From CBFHWU01 sp965659665 (lineage in GTDB: Bacteria > Bacteroidota > Bacteroidia > Flavobacteriales > Flavobacteriaceae): a stretch of DNA of 64,000 nt. This document shows, in pieces, positions 27,441 to 34,186 of the stretch. The notes beneath the pieces are model-generated. The model did no database searches. It was not told where the DNA came from and saw nothing but the letters and a program-made list of their open reading frames with translations. Both the position numbers and the translations under genes were made by a program. The stretch is taken from contig CBFHWU010000018.1 in assembly GCA_965659665.1 (NCBI GenBank), positions 1 through 64,000 of the forward strand. Direction: 5' to 3'. Positions within the stretch are counted from its first letter, which is position 1; every line of letters begins with the position of its first letter.

Positions 27441-28378
27441 AGATCCCAAAAATCAGTTCTGTAATGTACATCTTCCCCTTGAAGCATTTGCAAATAACTT
27501 TTATATCGAGAAGCCGCAATTTTGTTGTTTTTAACGGCTTCTTTAATGGCACAAAAGGGCTCATCGACATGCAAACAATTGTTGAATTTACATTGGTTTT
27601 TTATGGAAAAAAAATCGGGGAAATAATTTCCAATTTCATTTTTTTCAATATCCACCACGCCAAAGCCGCGAATTCCAGGCGTGTCAATAATTTTCGCCCC
27701 GAAGTCAAGTTCGTATAACTCAGCAAAAGTAGTGGTATGTTGTCCTTGTTGATGTTGATCCGAAATCTCCCCTGTTTTTAAGTGTAATTTAGGAGACATG
27801 GCATTAATTAGGGTGGATTTGCCTACTCCGCTATGACCAGAAAGCATACATACCTTGTCACCCATCAATTTTTTGACTTGATCAACATGAGTGCCATGCA
27901 AGGCAGAAATTTCTAAACAAGTATATCCGATATTTTCATAGATGGTTTTGAGTAGTCGAATTTGTTTCAATTCATTTTCTGAATAGGTGTCTTCTTTATT
28001 AAAAAGCAAAATAACTTCAATATGATAAGCTTCCGCAGTCACTAAAAATCGATCGATAAAAGCAGGAAATGTTGGTGGATTATTAAAGGTTATTAACAAA
28101 AAAGCCGCATCGATATTGGCTGCAATAATTTGAATTTGTTTTGAAAGATTAACAGATTTTCTAATAATATAGTTTTTTCTTTCTAGAATTTCTGTAATTA
28201 CTCCATGGTCTTCTTGATCTGTATACTCAAACACGACCCGATCACCTACAGCAACAGGGTTCGTACTTTTGATACCCTGAATACGAAATTTACCTTTAAT
28301 TCGGCACTGCAACATTCGACCAGATTGGGTTTTTACGCTGTACCAACTCCCAGTGGATTTATAAACGGTTCCTTTCAT
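27437..28378 (-). CDS. rsgA: ribosome small-subunit-dependent GTPase A
   Basis: Circularly permuted GTPase assisting late 30S maturation. An OB fold at the N-terminus is followed by permuted GTPase motifs in the order G4 LFNKED, G1 SGHSGVGKSTLIN, G3 IDTPGIRGFG. The C-terminal zinc knuckle is CKFNNCLHVDEPFC, with Cys, Cys, His and Cys ligands. 313 residues, normal. It follows the DAHP synthase gene by 37 bases without a visible terminator or strong promoter. Confidence 0.96.
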   Translation of the reverse strand: MKGTVYKSTGSWYSVKTQSGRMLQCRIKGKFRIQGIKSTNPVAVGDRVVFEYTDQEDHGVITEILERKNYIIRKSVNLSKQIQIIAANIDAAFLLITFNNPPTFPAFIDRFLVTAEAYHIEVILLFNKEDTYSENELKQIRLLKTIYENIGYTCLEISALHGTHVDQVKKLMGDKVCMLSGHSGVGKSTLINAMSPKLHLKTGEISDQHQQGQHTTTFAELYELDFGAKIIDTPGIRGFGVVDIEKNEIGNYFPDFFSIKNQCKFNNCLHVDEPFCAIKEAVKNNKIAASRYKSYLQMLQGEDVHYRTDFWDL

Positions 28379-28415
28379 CGTTTACAAATTAACACTTTTT
28401 GGAAACATATACGGT

Positions 28416-29498
28416 TTAGTTATTGATAACTTGTTTCTGGTGGTTGATGGATTCTTGATGAATAGCTTTGAAGATTCTTAAAATAAATTCTTCACTCAAC
28501 CCAAATCCTTCCCCTTCTAGAATCATTTTACCTAAAATTTCGTTCCAACGTTTGGTTTGTAAAACAGAAACATTTTTATCTTTTTTAATTTTACCAATAT
28601 CTACAGCTACTTTCATTCTTTTTCCTAAATTTTCCAGCAAACTTTGGTCAATGACATCAATCTGGGTACGAAGTAAATTAAGCTGATTATTGTAATCTTC
28701 AGTGTCGTCTGTTTCTTTTCGAATTTTTAAATCTACCATCATTTGAATTAACACGGAAGGGGTAATTTGTTGAGCCGCATCACTCCAAGCATTATCAGGA
28801 TCACAATGTGTTTCGATCATTACACCATCAAAATTAAGATCAAGAGCCGTTTGAGAAATATCTTGTAAAATATCACGACGACCTGCAATGTGTGATGGAT
28901 CACATATTAGAGGGAGGTCTGGAAAACGATTTTGTAATTCGATAGGTAATTGCCATTCAGGGTTATTCCTGTATTTTGTTTTCTCGTAGGTAGAGAAACC
29001 GCGATGAATAACACCCAGTTTTTTGATGTTTGCAGTGTACAAGCGCTCAATTCCTCCAAGCCATAAAGATAAATCAGGGTTAACAGGATTTTTTACCAAA
29101 ACAATTTTATCAGTACCTGCTAAGGCATCAGCAATTTCTTGAACAATAAATGGGCTCACTGTTGATCGAGCACCGATCCATAAAATATCAATATCATGTT
29201 CCAAAGCAAGTTTTACGTGCGCGGTGTTAGCCACTTCGGTTGCAATCATCAGACCTGTTTCTTCTTTGACACGTTGAAGCCATTTTAGGCCAATAGCACC
29301 AACACCTTCAAAATTTCCTGGACGGGTTCGAGGCTTCCATATTCCTGCCCGAAAAGCGGTGACGTCAGTATTTTTTAATTCGTGTGCTATTTTGAGTACC
29401 TGCTCTTCCGTTTCAGCACTACAAGGACCTGCAATAACTAAGGGATGATCTAAGTCAAATTCTGTTAACCATGATCCGAGTTGTTTGTTGTTTTCCAT
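28416..29498 (-). CDS. bifunctional DAHP synthase / chorismate mutase
   Basis: Couples the first shikimate step (PEP + erythrose 4-phosphate) with the chorismate-to-prephenate branch. Residues 1 to about 260 are a type I-beta DAHP synthase (VIAGPCSAETEEQVL, FRAGIWKPRTRPG, VKNPVNPD, CDPSHIAGRR, DGVMIETHCDPD). The last 90 residues are an AroQ-type chorismate mutase (LRTQIDVIDQSLLENLGKRM, KIKKDK). C-terminal mutase fusions are typical of Bacteroidetes. The mutase is the likely allosteric sensor of prephenate, tyrosine or phenylalanine. Fourth gene of the attenuator-led operon. Confidence 0.95.
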   Translation of the reverse strand: MENNKQLGSWLTEFDLDHPLVIAGPCSAETEEQVLKIAHELKNTDVTAFRAGIWKPRTRPGNFEGVGAIGLKWLQRVKEETGLMIATEVANTAHVKLALEHDIDILWIGARSTVSPFIVQEIADALAGTDKIVLVKNPVNPDLSLWLGGIERLYTANIKKLGVIHRGFSTYEKTKYRNNPEWQLPIELQNRFPDLPLICDPSHIAGRRDILQDISQTALDLNFDGVMIETHCDPDNAWSDAAQQITPSVLIQMMVDLKIRKETDDTEDYNNQLNLLRTQIDVIDQSLLENLGKRMKVAVDIGKIKKDKNVSVLQTKRWNEILGKMILEGEGFGLSEEFILRIFKAIHQESINHQKQVINN

Positions 29499-29511
29499 TT
29501 GTTTGAATTAA

Positions 29512-30354
29512 TTAATCTTTTAAAATATTTTTTATTAAGTTGATTTGCTCCATTTGTTGATGAAGCTCGTTGTATGCATCTTTTTCAAGAAGTGATTTGA
29601 ATTTTTGGAGGTTTCCGATATATTCGTTCATGGTTTCAAGAACGTTGTCTTTATTTTGTTTAAAAATGGGTAACCACATATCAGGGGAGCTTTTTGCTAA
29701 TCTTACCGTCGAAGAAAACCCACTTCCTGCCATATCAAAAATATTTTGCTCGTTTCTTTCTTTTTCCATCACTGTTTTTCCGAGCATAAAAGAACTTATG
29801 TGCGATAAATGTGAAACATAAGCAATATGACGATCGTGTTCCATAGGATCCATCGTACGAACATTCATCTTTAAGTTGTTAAACAGGTCTATTGCACGTT
29901 CTAAAAGTTCAGGTTTTGTTTTTTCAACTTCACACAGCATCGTGGTTTTATGGGTATATAAATCGGGAATTGCTGCCTCAGGGCCTGAGTATTCAGTTCC
30001 TGCTATCGGATGACAAGCTAAAAATTGATTTCGCTTAGGATGATCAGCGACAACCGAGCAAATTGAAGCCTTCGTTGACCCCATATCTAAAACCAAAGTC
30101 TTAGAACCAATATGATCTAATACTTTGGGTAATATGGTAACTGTTGCCTCCACAGGAATTGCAATAACCACCAAATCGGCATTAATCAAATCATTCATAC
30201 TACCGATCTGATGAATGAGGCCTAAAGATTGTGCTTTTTTTAAAGTCGTCTCTTTTCTACTTATTCCACTTATATTAACATGGCAATTTAGCTTTTGAAG
30301 GGACAAAGACAAAGACCCTCCCATTAGACCGACACCAATCAAACTTACTTTCAT
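29512..30354 (-). CDS. tyrA: prephenate dehydrogenase
   Basis: Oxidatively decarboxylates prephenate on the way to tyrosine. The N-terminal NAD(P) loop is VSLIGVGLMGGSLSLSL; other family blocks are LDMGSTKASICS, HPIAGTEYSGP and HIAYVSHLSHISSF. No mutase or ACT domain is attached. The start is ATG 30354, an ATGA overlap with the aminotransferase stop; the frame is open 16 codons further but without family similarity. It gives a 280-residue protein. Confidence 0.94.
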   Translation of the reverse strand: MKVSLIGVGLMGGSLSLSLQKLNCHVNISGISRKETTLKKAQSLGLIHQIGSMNDLINADLVVIAIPVEATVTILPKVLDHIGSKTLVLDMGSTKASICSVVADHPKRNQFLACHPIAGTEYSGPEAAIPDLYTHKTTMLCEVEKTKPELLERAIDLFNNLKMNVRTMDPMEHDRHIAYVSHLSHISSFMLGKTVMEKERNEQNIFDMAGSGFSSTVRLAKSSPDMWLPIFKQNKDNVLETMNEYIGNLQKFKSLLEKDAYNELHQQMEQINLIKNILKD

Positions 30355-31499
30355 GATTCCCAACGTTTTAAAGCTTCTTCTATTTGAGATTCTTGAACAC
30401 AAAGTGAAAATCGAATGTATCCAGCACCAGCAGAGCCAAAAATGCTTCCAGGGGTGATAAAGACATGTTGTTGATGTAAGATATGATCAATAAAAGATTC
30501 GCTATCTAAAGAGTTTTTTGGAAGTTTGGCCCATACAAACATTCCTGATGTTTGTTTGTCGTAAGTACAGTCAAGTTGATCAGCTAATTTCCAAATTAAT
30601 TTTCGTCGTTTTTCGTAAATGCGATTCAATGATTCAAACCATGAATCTACTTCCCCTAGTGCTGCAATTGCTCCCTGTTGAATTCCGTAAAACATTCCCG
30701 AATCCATATTACTTTTAACTCTTAGTACATGATCAATATGTTCAGCAGAGCCACTAAGCATTCCTACTCGCCATCCAGACATGTTAAATGACTTACTCAA
30801 TGAGTTGAGTTCCATCACAACTCCTTTTGCTCCTGGGACTTCCAAAATACTTTTGGGTTCGGTATTAAGAATAAAACTATATGGATTGTCATTTATGATA
30901 AGAATATCGTGAGCAGTAGCAAACTCAACCAATTCTTTGAAAAGAGATTGATTTCCTGAAGCACCCGTGGGCATATTAGGATAGTTGACCCACATGATTT
31001 TGACACCAGATAAATCGAGTTGAGAAAGAGCTTCAAAATCAGGCAACCAATCATTGTATGAAGATAGCTCATACAAAACGGGCTCCGCTTCAAGTAATTG
31101 AGTCACTGACATATAAGTAGGATATCCTGGATTAGGGATTAGCACCTTATCTTTTGGGTTTAAAAATGCCATAGAAATATGCATAATTCCTTCTTTGGAT
31201 CCCATTAAAGGTAATATTTCATTATTGGGGTTAAGATTAACCTTATAGTTTTTTTTATAAAAATCGGATATTGCTTTTCGTAATTCAGGTAGACCTTGGT
31301 AGCTTTGATATTTATGTGCCGTTGGATCTTGTAAACCTTGATGTAAAGCCTCAACTACCGAGGTTGGGGGAGGCAAATCGGGGCTTCCAATTCCCATATT
31401 GATGATAGGAAAACCTTGTTGTTCCAGTAATTTGACCTCTCTTAATTTTTTTGAAAAGTAATATTCAGAAACGGTTTGTATTCGGCTGGCTGTTTGCAT
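30351..31499 (-). CDS. class I/II PLP aminotransferase, probably aromatic
   Basis: A 382-residue fold-type I aminotransferase. The PLP lysine is in SLSKSFNMSGWRVG; NPGYPTY, VNYPNMPTGA and IRFSLC (carboxylate-binding Arg) are intact. Its place between pheA and tyrA suggests that it transaminates phenylpyruvate and 4-hydroxyphenylpyruvate, but sequence alone cannot exclude aspartate or diaminopimelate-type substrates. It starts one base after pheA ends, so the two are translationally coupled. Confidence 0.9.
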   Translation of the reverse strand: MQTASRIQTVSEYYFSKKLREVKLLEQQGFPIINMGIGSPDLPPPTSVVEALHQGLQDPTAHKYQSYQGLPELRKAISDFYKKNYKVNLNPNNEILPLMGSKEGIMHISMAFLNPKDKVLIPNPGYPTYMSVTQLLEAEPVLYELSSYNDWLPDFEALSQLDLSGVKIMWVNYPNMPTGASGNQSLFKELVEFATAHDILIINDNPYSFILNTEPKSILEVPGAKGVVMELNSLSKSFNMSGWRVGMLSGSAEHIDHVLRVKSNMDSGMFYGIQQGAIAALGEVDSWFESLNRIYEKRRKLIWKLADQLDCTYDKQTSGMFVWAKLPKNSLDSESFIDHILHQQHVFITPGSIFGSAGAGYIRFSLCVQESQIEEALKRWES

Positions 31500-31500
31500 A

Positions 31501-32325
31501 TTAATTTAGCTTATTTTTATACACCCCCAATACTTTAAAAGATTCCGTCATGATTTCTAATAATCGAACAGATTTAAGATAAAAATCCCATTTATCAAAA
31601 GTCACATCTACAAAGAAAGAGTATTTCCATGGTTTTTCGATAACGGGCATGGATTGAATTTTGGTTAAATTTAACTTACAATCGCTCAAGACATTTAAAA
31701 CAGTGGCTAAACTTCCTCTTTTATGATCAAGTATAAACTTAAGAGATGCCTTGTCTGAAGATTGATATTCTTTATTTGATTGTGTTTTTATCACTACAAA
31801 TCGAGTCGCATTATTTCGAATCGTATGAATATCGTGAGCCACAATATCTAATTGATATAGGTGAGCAGCATTTTTTGAAGCAATCGCGCCAAGTCCTTGC
31901 TTTTGTGTGCTGTAAATTCGATGTGCTACATGAGCGGTATCTGCGTCTTCAATAAGTTTAATATGAGGGTATTGGGCGAAAAAATCTTTGCACTGTAACA
32001 GGGCCATGGGGTGAGAAGCTACTTCAGTTAGGGATTCAATACCAGTCCCGGGTAATGCCATTAATTGATGTTCAACTTTGATGTATGCTTCAGCAACAAT
32101 ATGAAGGTGGTGACGATCTATTAGGGCATAGTTAGGGATGATAGATCCTGCAATAGAGTTTTCTAACGCCATTACTCCTGCAGTAGCCTGCTCTTTAACA
32201 ACCAAATTTGATAATTGATCAAAAGACATGCACTCTGTCATTTCAACATCTTGCCCAAATATTAAAGTCGCAACTTCATGATGGTATGATCCTTTTATCC
32301 CTTGAATCGCAATTAGATCTTTCAT
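31501..32325 (-). CDS. pheA: prephenate dehydratase with ACT domain
   Basis: Converts prephenate to phenylpyruvate. The catalytic domain (residues 1-185) has GIKGSYHHEVA and the TRF motif NNATRFVVIK. The C-terminal ACT domain (about 195-270) binds phenylalanine in other bacteria through GALV and ESRP motifs; here they read GSLA and QSMP, so feedback control may differ. No mutase domain is attached, that activity being on the DAHP synthase. It is the first gene after the Tyr/Phe leader and terminator, and its ATG lies four bases past the U run. Confidence 0.94.
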   Translation of the reverse strand: MKDLIAIQGIKGSYHHEVATLIFGQDVEMTECMSFDQLSNLVVKEQATAGVMALENSIAGSIIPNYALIDRHHLHIVAEAYIKVEHQLMALPGTGIESLTEVASHPMALLQCKDFFAQYPHIKLIEDADTAHVAHRIYSTQKQGLGAIASKNAAHLYQLDIVAHDIHTIRNNATRFVVIKTQSNKEYQSSDKASLKFILDHKRGSLATVLNVLSDCKLNLTKIQSMPVIEKPWKYSFFVDVTFDKWDFYLKSVRLLEIMTESFKVLGVYKNKLN

Positions 32326-32328
32326 ATC

Positions 32329-32361
32329 AAAAAAAAAGTCCTGAAGAAGTTTTCAGGACTT
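32329..32361 (-). terminator. attenuator terminator before pheA
   Basis: On the minus strand AAGTCCTGAA (32361..32352) pairs perfectly with TTCAGGACTT (32345..32336) around a six-base loop, and nine U follow (32337..32329). It lies between a short Tyr/Phe-rich reading frame and pheA, not after a gene, so it acts as an attenuator rather than an operon end. Confidence 0.85.
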
Positions 32362-32399
32362 GTTGTAATTCGTTTTTTTAAAAATTATTACAATATTCC
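32356..32399 (-). promoter_or_regulatory. candidate antiterminator helix
   Basis: TTGTAAT (32393..32387) is the exact complement of ATTACAA (32369..32363). After a small internal loop, GGA (32399..32397) can pair with TCC (32358..32356), which belongs to the 5' arm of the terminator. Forming this helix would open the terminator. A shorter hairpin, TTACT (32418..32414) with AGTAA (32404..32400), lies over the last Tyr/Phe codons and could hold the left arm when no ribosome is stalled. Pairing is seen; the switching is inferred. Confidence 0.6.
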
Positions 32400-32453
32400 T
32401 TACTCCAATTCGAAGTAATAATAATTATTGTAAAATTTAATTGGTGTTCTCAT
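32400..32453 (-). CDS. Tyr/Phe-rich leader peptide
   Basis: A 17-codon frame from ATG 32453 to TAA 32400 encodes MRTPIKFYNNYYYFELE, with four Tyr and two Phe in eight consecutive positions (7-14). It begins a few bases after a full-match promoter and ends about 40 bases before the terminator preceding pheA. This is the layout of ribosome-stalling amino-acid attenuators: shortage of charged tRNA-Tyr or tRNA-Phe would pause the ribosome on the aromatic codons and allow readthrough. I recognise the layout, not a named homologue. Confidence 0.75.
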   Translation of the reverse strand: MRTPIKFYNNYYYFELE

Positions 32454-32461
32454 AATTTTTA

Positions 32462-32491
32462 CAAATGTACACTTCAAACTAAAATTATCAA
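32462..32491 (-). promoter_or_regulatory. promoter of the aromatic operon
   Basis: The minus strand has TTG (32491..32489), 19 bases, then TACATTTG (32469..32462), a full Bacteroidetes match. The predicted transcript starts only a few bases before the leader peptide ATG. The region is shared with the divergent gene at 32534, for which only a weak -7-like TACTTTTA is seen. Confidence 0.75.
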
Positions 32492-32533
32492 ATTTTTTTT
32501 ATACTTTTATAAAAGTTCCCCCAAATTTAAACT

Positions 32534-33226
32534 ATGAATTTCTATTTTAAACGGCTTTTAATCTCCTTAAGTATTTTAATTTCCCTAACGGGATTCACTT
32601 ATTTCATCTACGAACCCCTTTATAATTACATTGTTAAAGAAGATGGTTGGATTGAATCATTGACCGCATTAAGCTTGTTATTGATGTCCATCCTCTTTTT
32701 GATTCGATTTATTCGAACCAGAAAACACAAAAAAGCATTATGGTTAAGTTTTAATTTACTGTTAATTATCGCTTGTTTTTTTGGATTTGGAGAAGAGATT
32801 TCGTGGGGTCAACGAATATTTTCAATTGAAAGCAATGTGTTTTTTTTAGAAAATAATTTACAGAATGAAATAAATTTACATAATTTAGAAGTTAAAGGGA
32901 TCAAACTAAATAAGGCTGTTTTTTCACTTGGTCTAACTGTTGTTGCAGGATGTTATTTTTTGTTTTTCAACTTGTTGTACCTAAAAAGTAATATCTTTTG
33001 GGTATTGTGTAACCGATCAGGAATTCCCATTCCCAAATTATATCAAACAGCACTGATGTTAATATTTACTTTATTGATAATGATTATTCCAAGCCACAAA
33101 AAATGGGAATTATGGGAAGGTGTTTTTACCCTGATGTTATTTCTTATATTTATTGATCCTTATAATAGTAAAGAGCAACTAATCACTGATAAATCTCAGA
33201 AAAAAACAAAATCTTATGTGCAATAA
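32534..33226 (+). CDS. unrecognised polytopic membrane protein (EEISWGQR family)
   Basis: A 230-residue protein with about six hydrophobic segments (roughly residues 7-27, 44-58, 69-85, 130-160, 175-190, 200-215). Between the third and fourth lies a striking polar patch, FGFGEEISWGQRIF, followed by NEINLHNLEV. Charged and aromatic residues in such a conserved-looking membrane-edge position suggest an active or binding site. I recall similar EEISWGQR...NLHN patterns in other uncharacterised bacterial membrane proteins but no function. The C-terminus is Lys-rich. The stop abuts the metF stop of the opposite strand. Confidence 0.8.
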   Translation: MNFYFKRLLISLSILISLTGFTYFIYEPLYNYIVKEDGWIESLTALSLLLMSILFLIRFIRTRKHKKALWLSFNLLLIIACFFGFGEEISWGQRIFSIESNVFFLENNLQNEINLHNLEVKGIKLNKAVFSLGLTVVAGCYFLFFNLLYLKSNIFWVLCNRSGIPIPKLYQTALMLIFTLLIMIIPSHKKWELWEGVFTLMLFLIFIDPYNSKEQLITDKSQKKTKSYVQ

Positions 33227-34186
33227 CTAAAAAATTTGTTTTGCGATATTAAAGATGTTATCCGATTTGCCCATTGAGTAGTAGTGCAAAAAAGGAACAT
33301 TATTATTGATGAGTTCTTTACTTTGTTCTACACACCACTCAACACCAACTTGCCTTACTTCTTTGTTGTTTTTGCATTTCACAACTTGCTTTATTAAAGC
33401 TTCAGGCAAATCCACATGAAAGCGATGAGGAATTAAATTAAGTTGTTTTAGTGTAGCAATTGGTTTGAGGGCAGGAATAATAGGAACCGTAATTCCTACA
33501 GAACGACATTTTTCAATAAACTCAAAAAATTTTTGATTATCAAAAAACATTTGAGTGATGATATAGTCAGCTCCTGCTTCTATTTTTTTCTTTAAAAAAT
33601 GAAGGTCACTGTCAAGGGAAGGAGCCTCCATATGTTTTTCGGGATAACCTGCTACTCCCACACAGAAATTTGTTTTAGAGGAATTGGCTAATTCATGATC
33701 CAAGTATTCTCCTTGATTCAAATTTTTTATTTGATGAACCAAATCGACCGCATACTTATTTCCCTTAGGTTCAGGTGTAAAATAAGTTTCAGATTTTACC
33801 GCATCACCTCTCAATGCGACCACATTGTCAATTCCTAAAAAATCAAGATCAATTAAAAAATTTTCCGTGTCCTCTTTATCAAATCCACCACATAACATAT
33901 GAGGAATGGCATCTACACCATAACGATTTTGTATCGCTGCACAAATACCTACTGTACCTGGTCGTTTGCGCACAATATGTTTTTCTAATAGTCCGCTAGA
34001 CACTGCTTTGTAGGTGTATTCTTCCCTGTGATAGGTCACGTCAATAAAAGGAGGCTTAAACTCCATTAATGGATCAATATTATCAAAAATTGTTTGAATA
34101 TTTTGACCTTTAAGCGGAGGTAAAATCTCAAATGAAAATAGTGTTTTGCCCTTAGCTTGCTCAATATGCTCTATCACTTTCATCAA
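33227..34186 (-). CDS. metF: methylenetetrahydrofolate reductase
   Basis: Reduces 5,10-methylene-THF to 5-methyl-THF, the methyl donor for MetH. A 319-residue FAD-containing TIM barrel: the catalytic Glu is in FSFEILPP, and VTYHREEYT, ALRGDA, VGVAGYPEKH and FFDNQKFFEFIEKC are family blocks. It is the last gene of the methionine operon and starts directly after the metH(C) stop. It ends flush against the convergent membrane protein gene, with no terminator space. Confidence 0.95.
   Translation of the reverse strand: MMKVIEHIEQAKGKTLFSFEILPPLKGQNIQTIFDNIDPLMEFKPPFIDVTYHREEYTYKAVSSGLLEKHIVRKRPGTVGICAAIQNRYGVDAIPHMLCGGFDKEDTENFLIDLDFLGIDNVVALRGDAVKSETYFTPEPKGNKYAVDLVHQIKNLNQGEYLDHELANSSKTNFCVGVAGYPEKHMEAPSLDSDLHFLKKKIEAGADYIITQMFFDNQKFFEFIEKCRSVGITVPIIPALKPIATLKQLNLIPHRFHVDLPEALIKQVVKCKNNKEVRQVGVEWCVEQSKELINNNVPFLHYYSMGKSDNIFNIAKQIF

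Noticed and set aside
29512..30402. Longer N-terminus for tyrA from 30402
   Set aside because: The 16 extra residues lack family similarity and lie inside the aminotransferase gene; ATG 30354 gives a standard ATGA overlap and the NAD loop at the right place.
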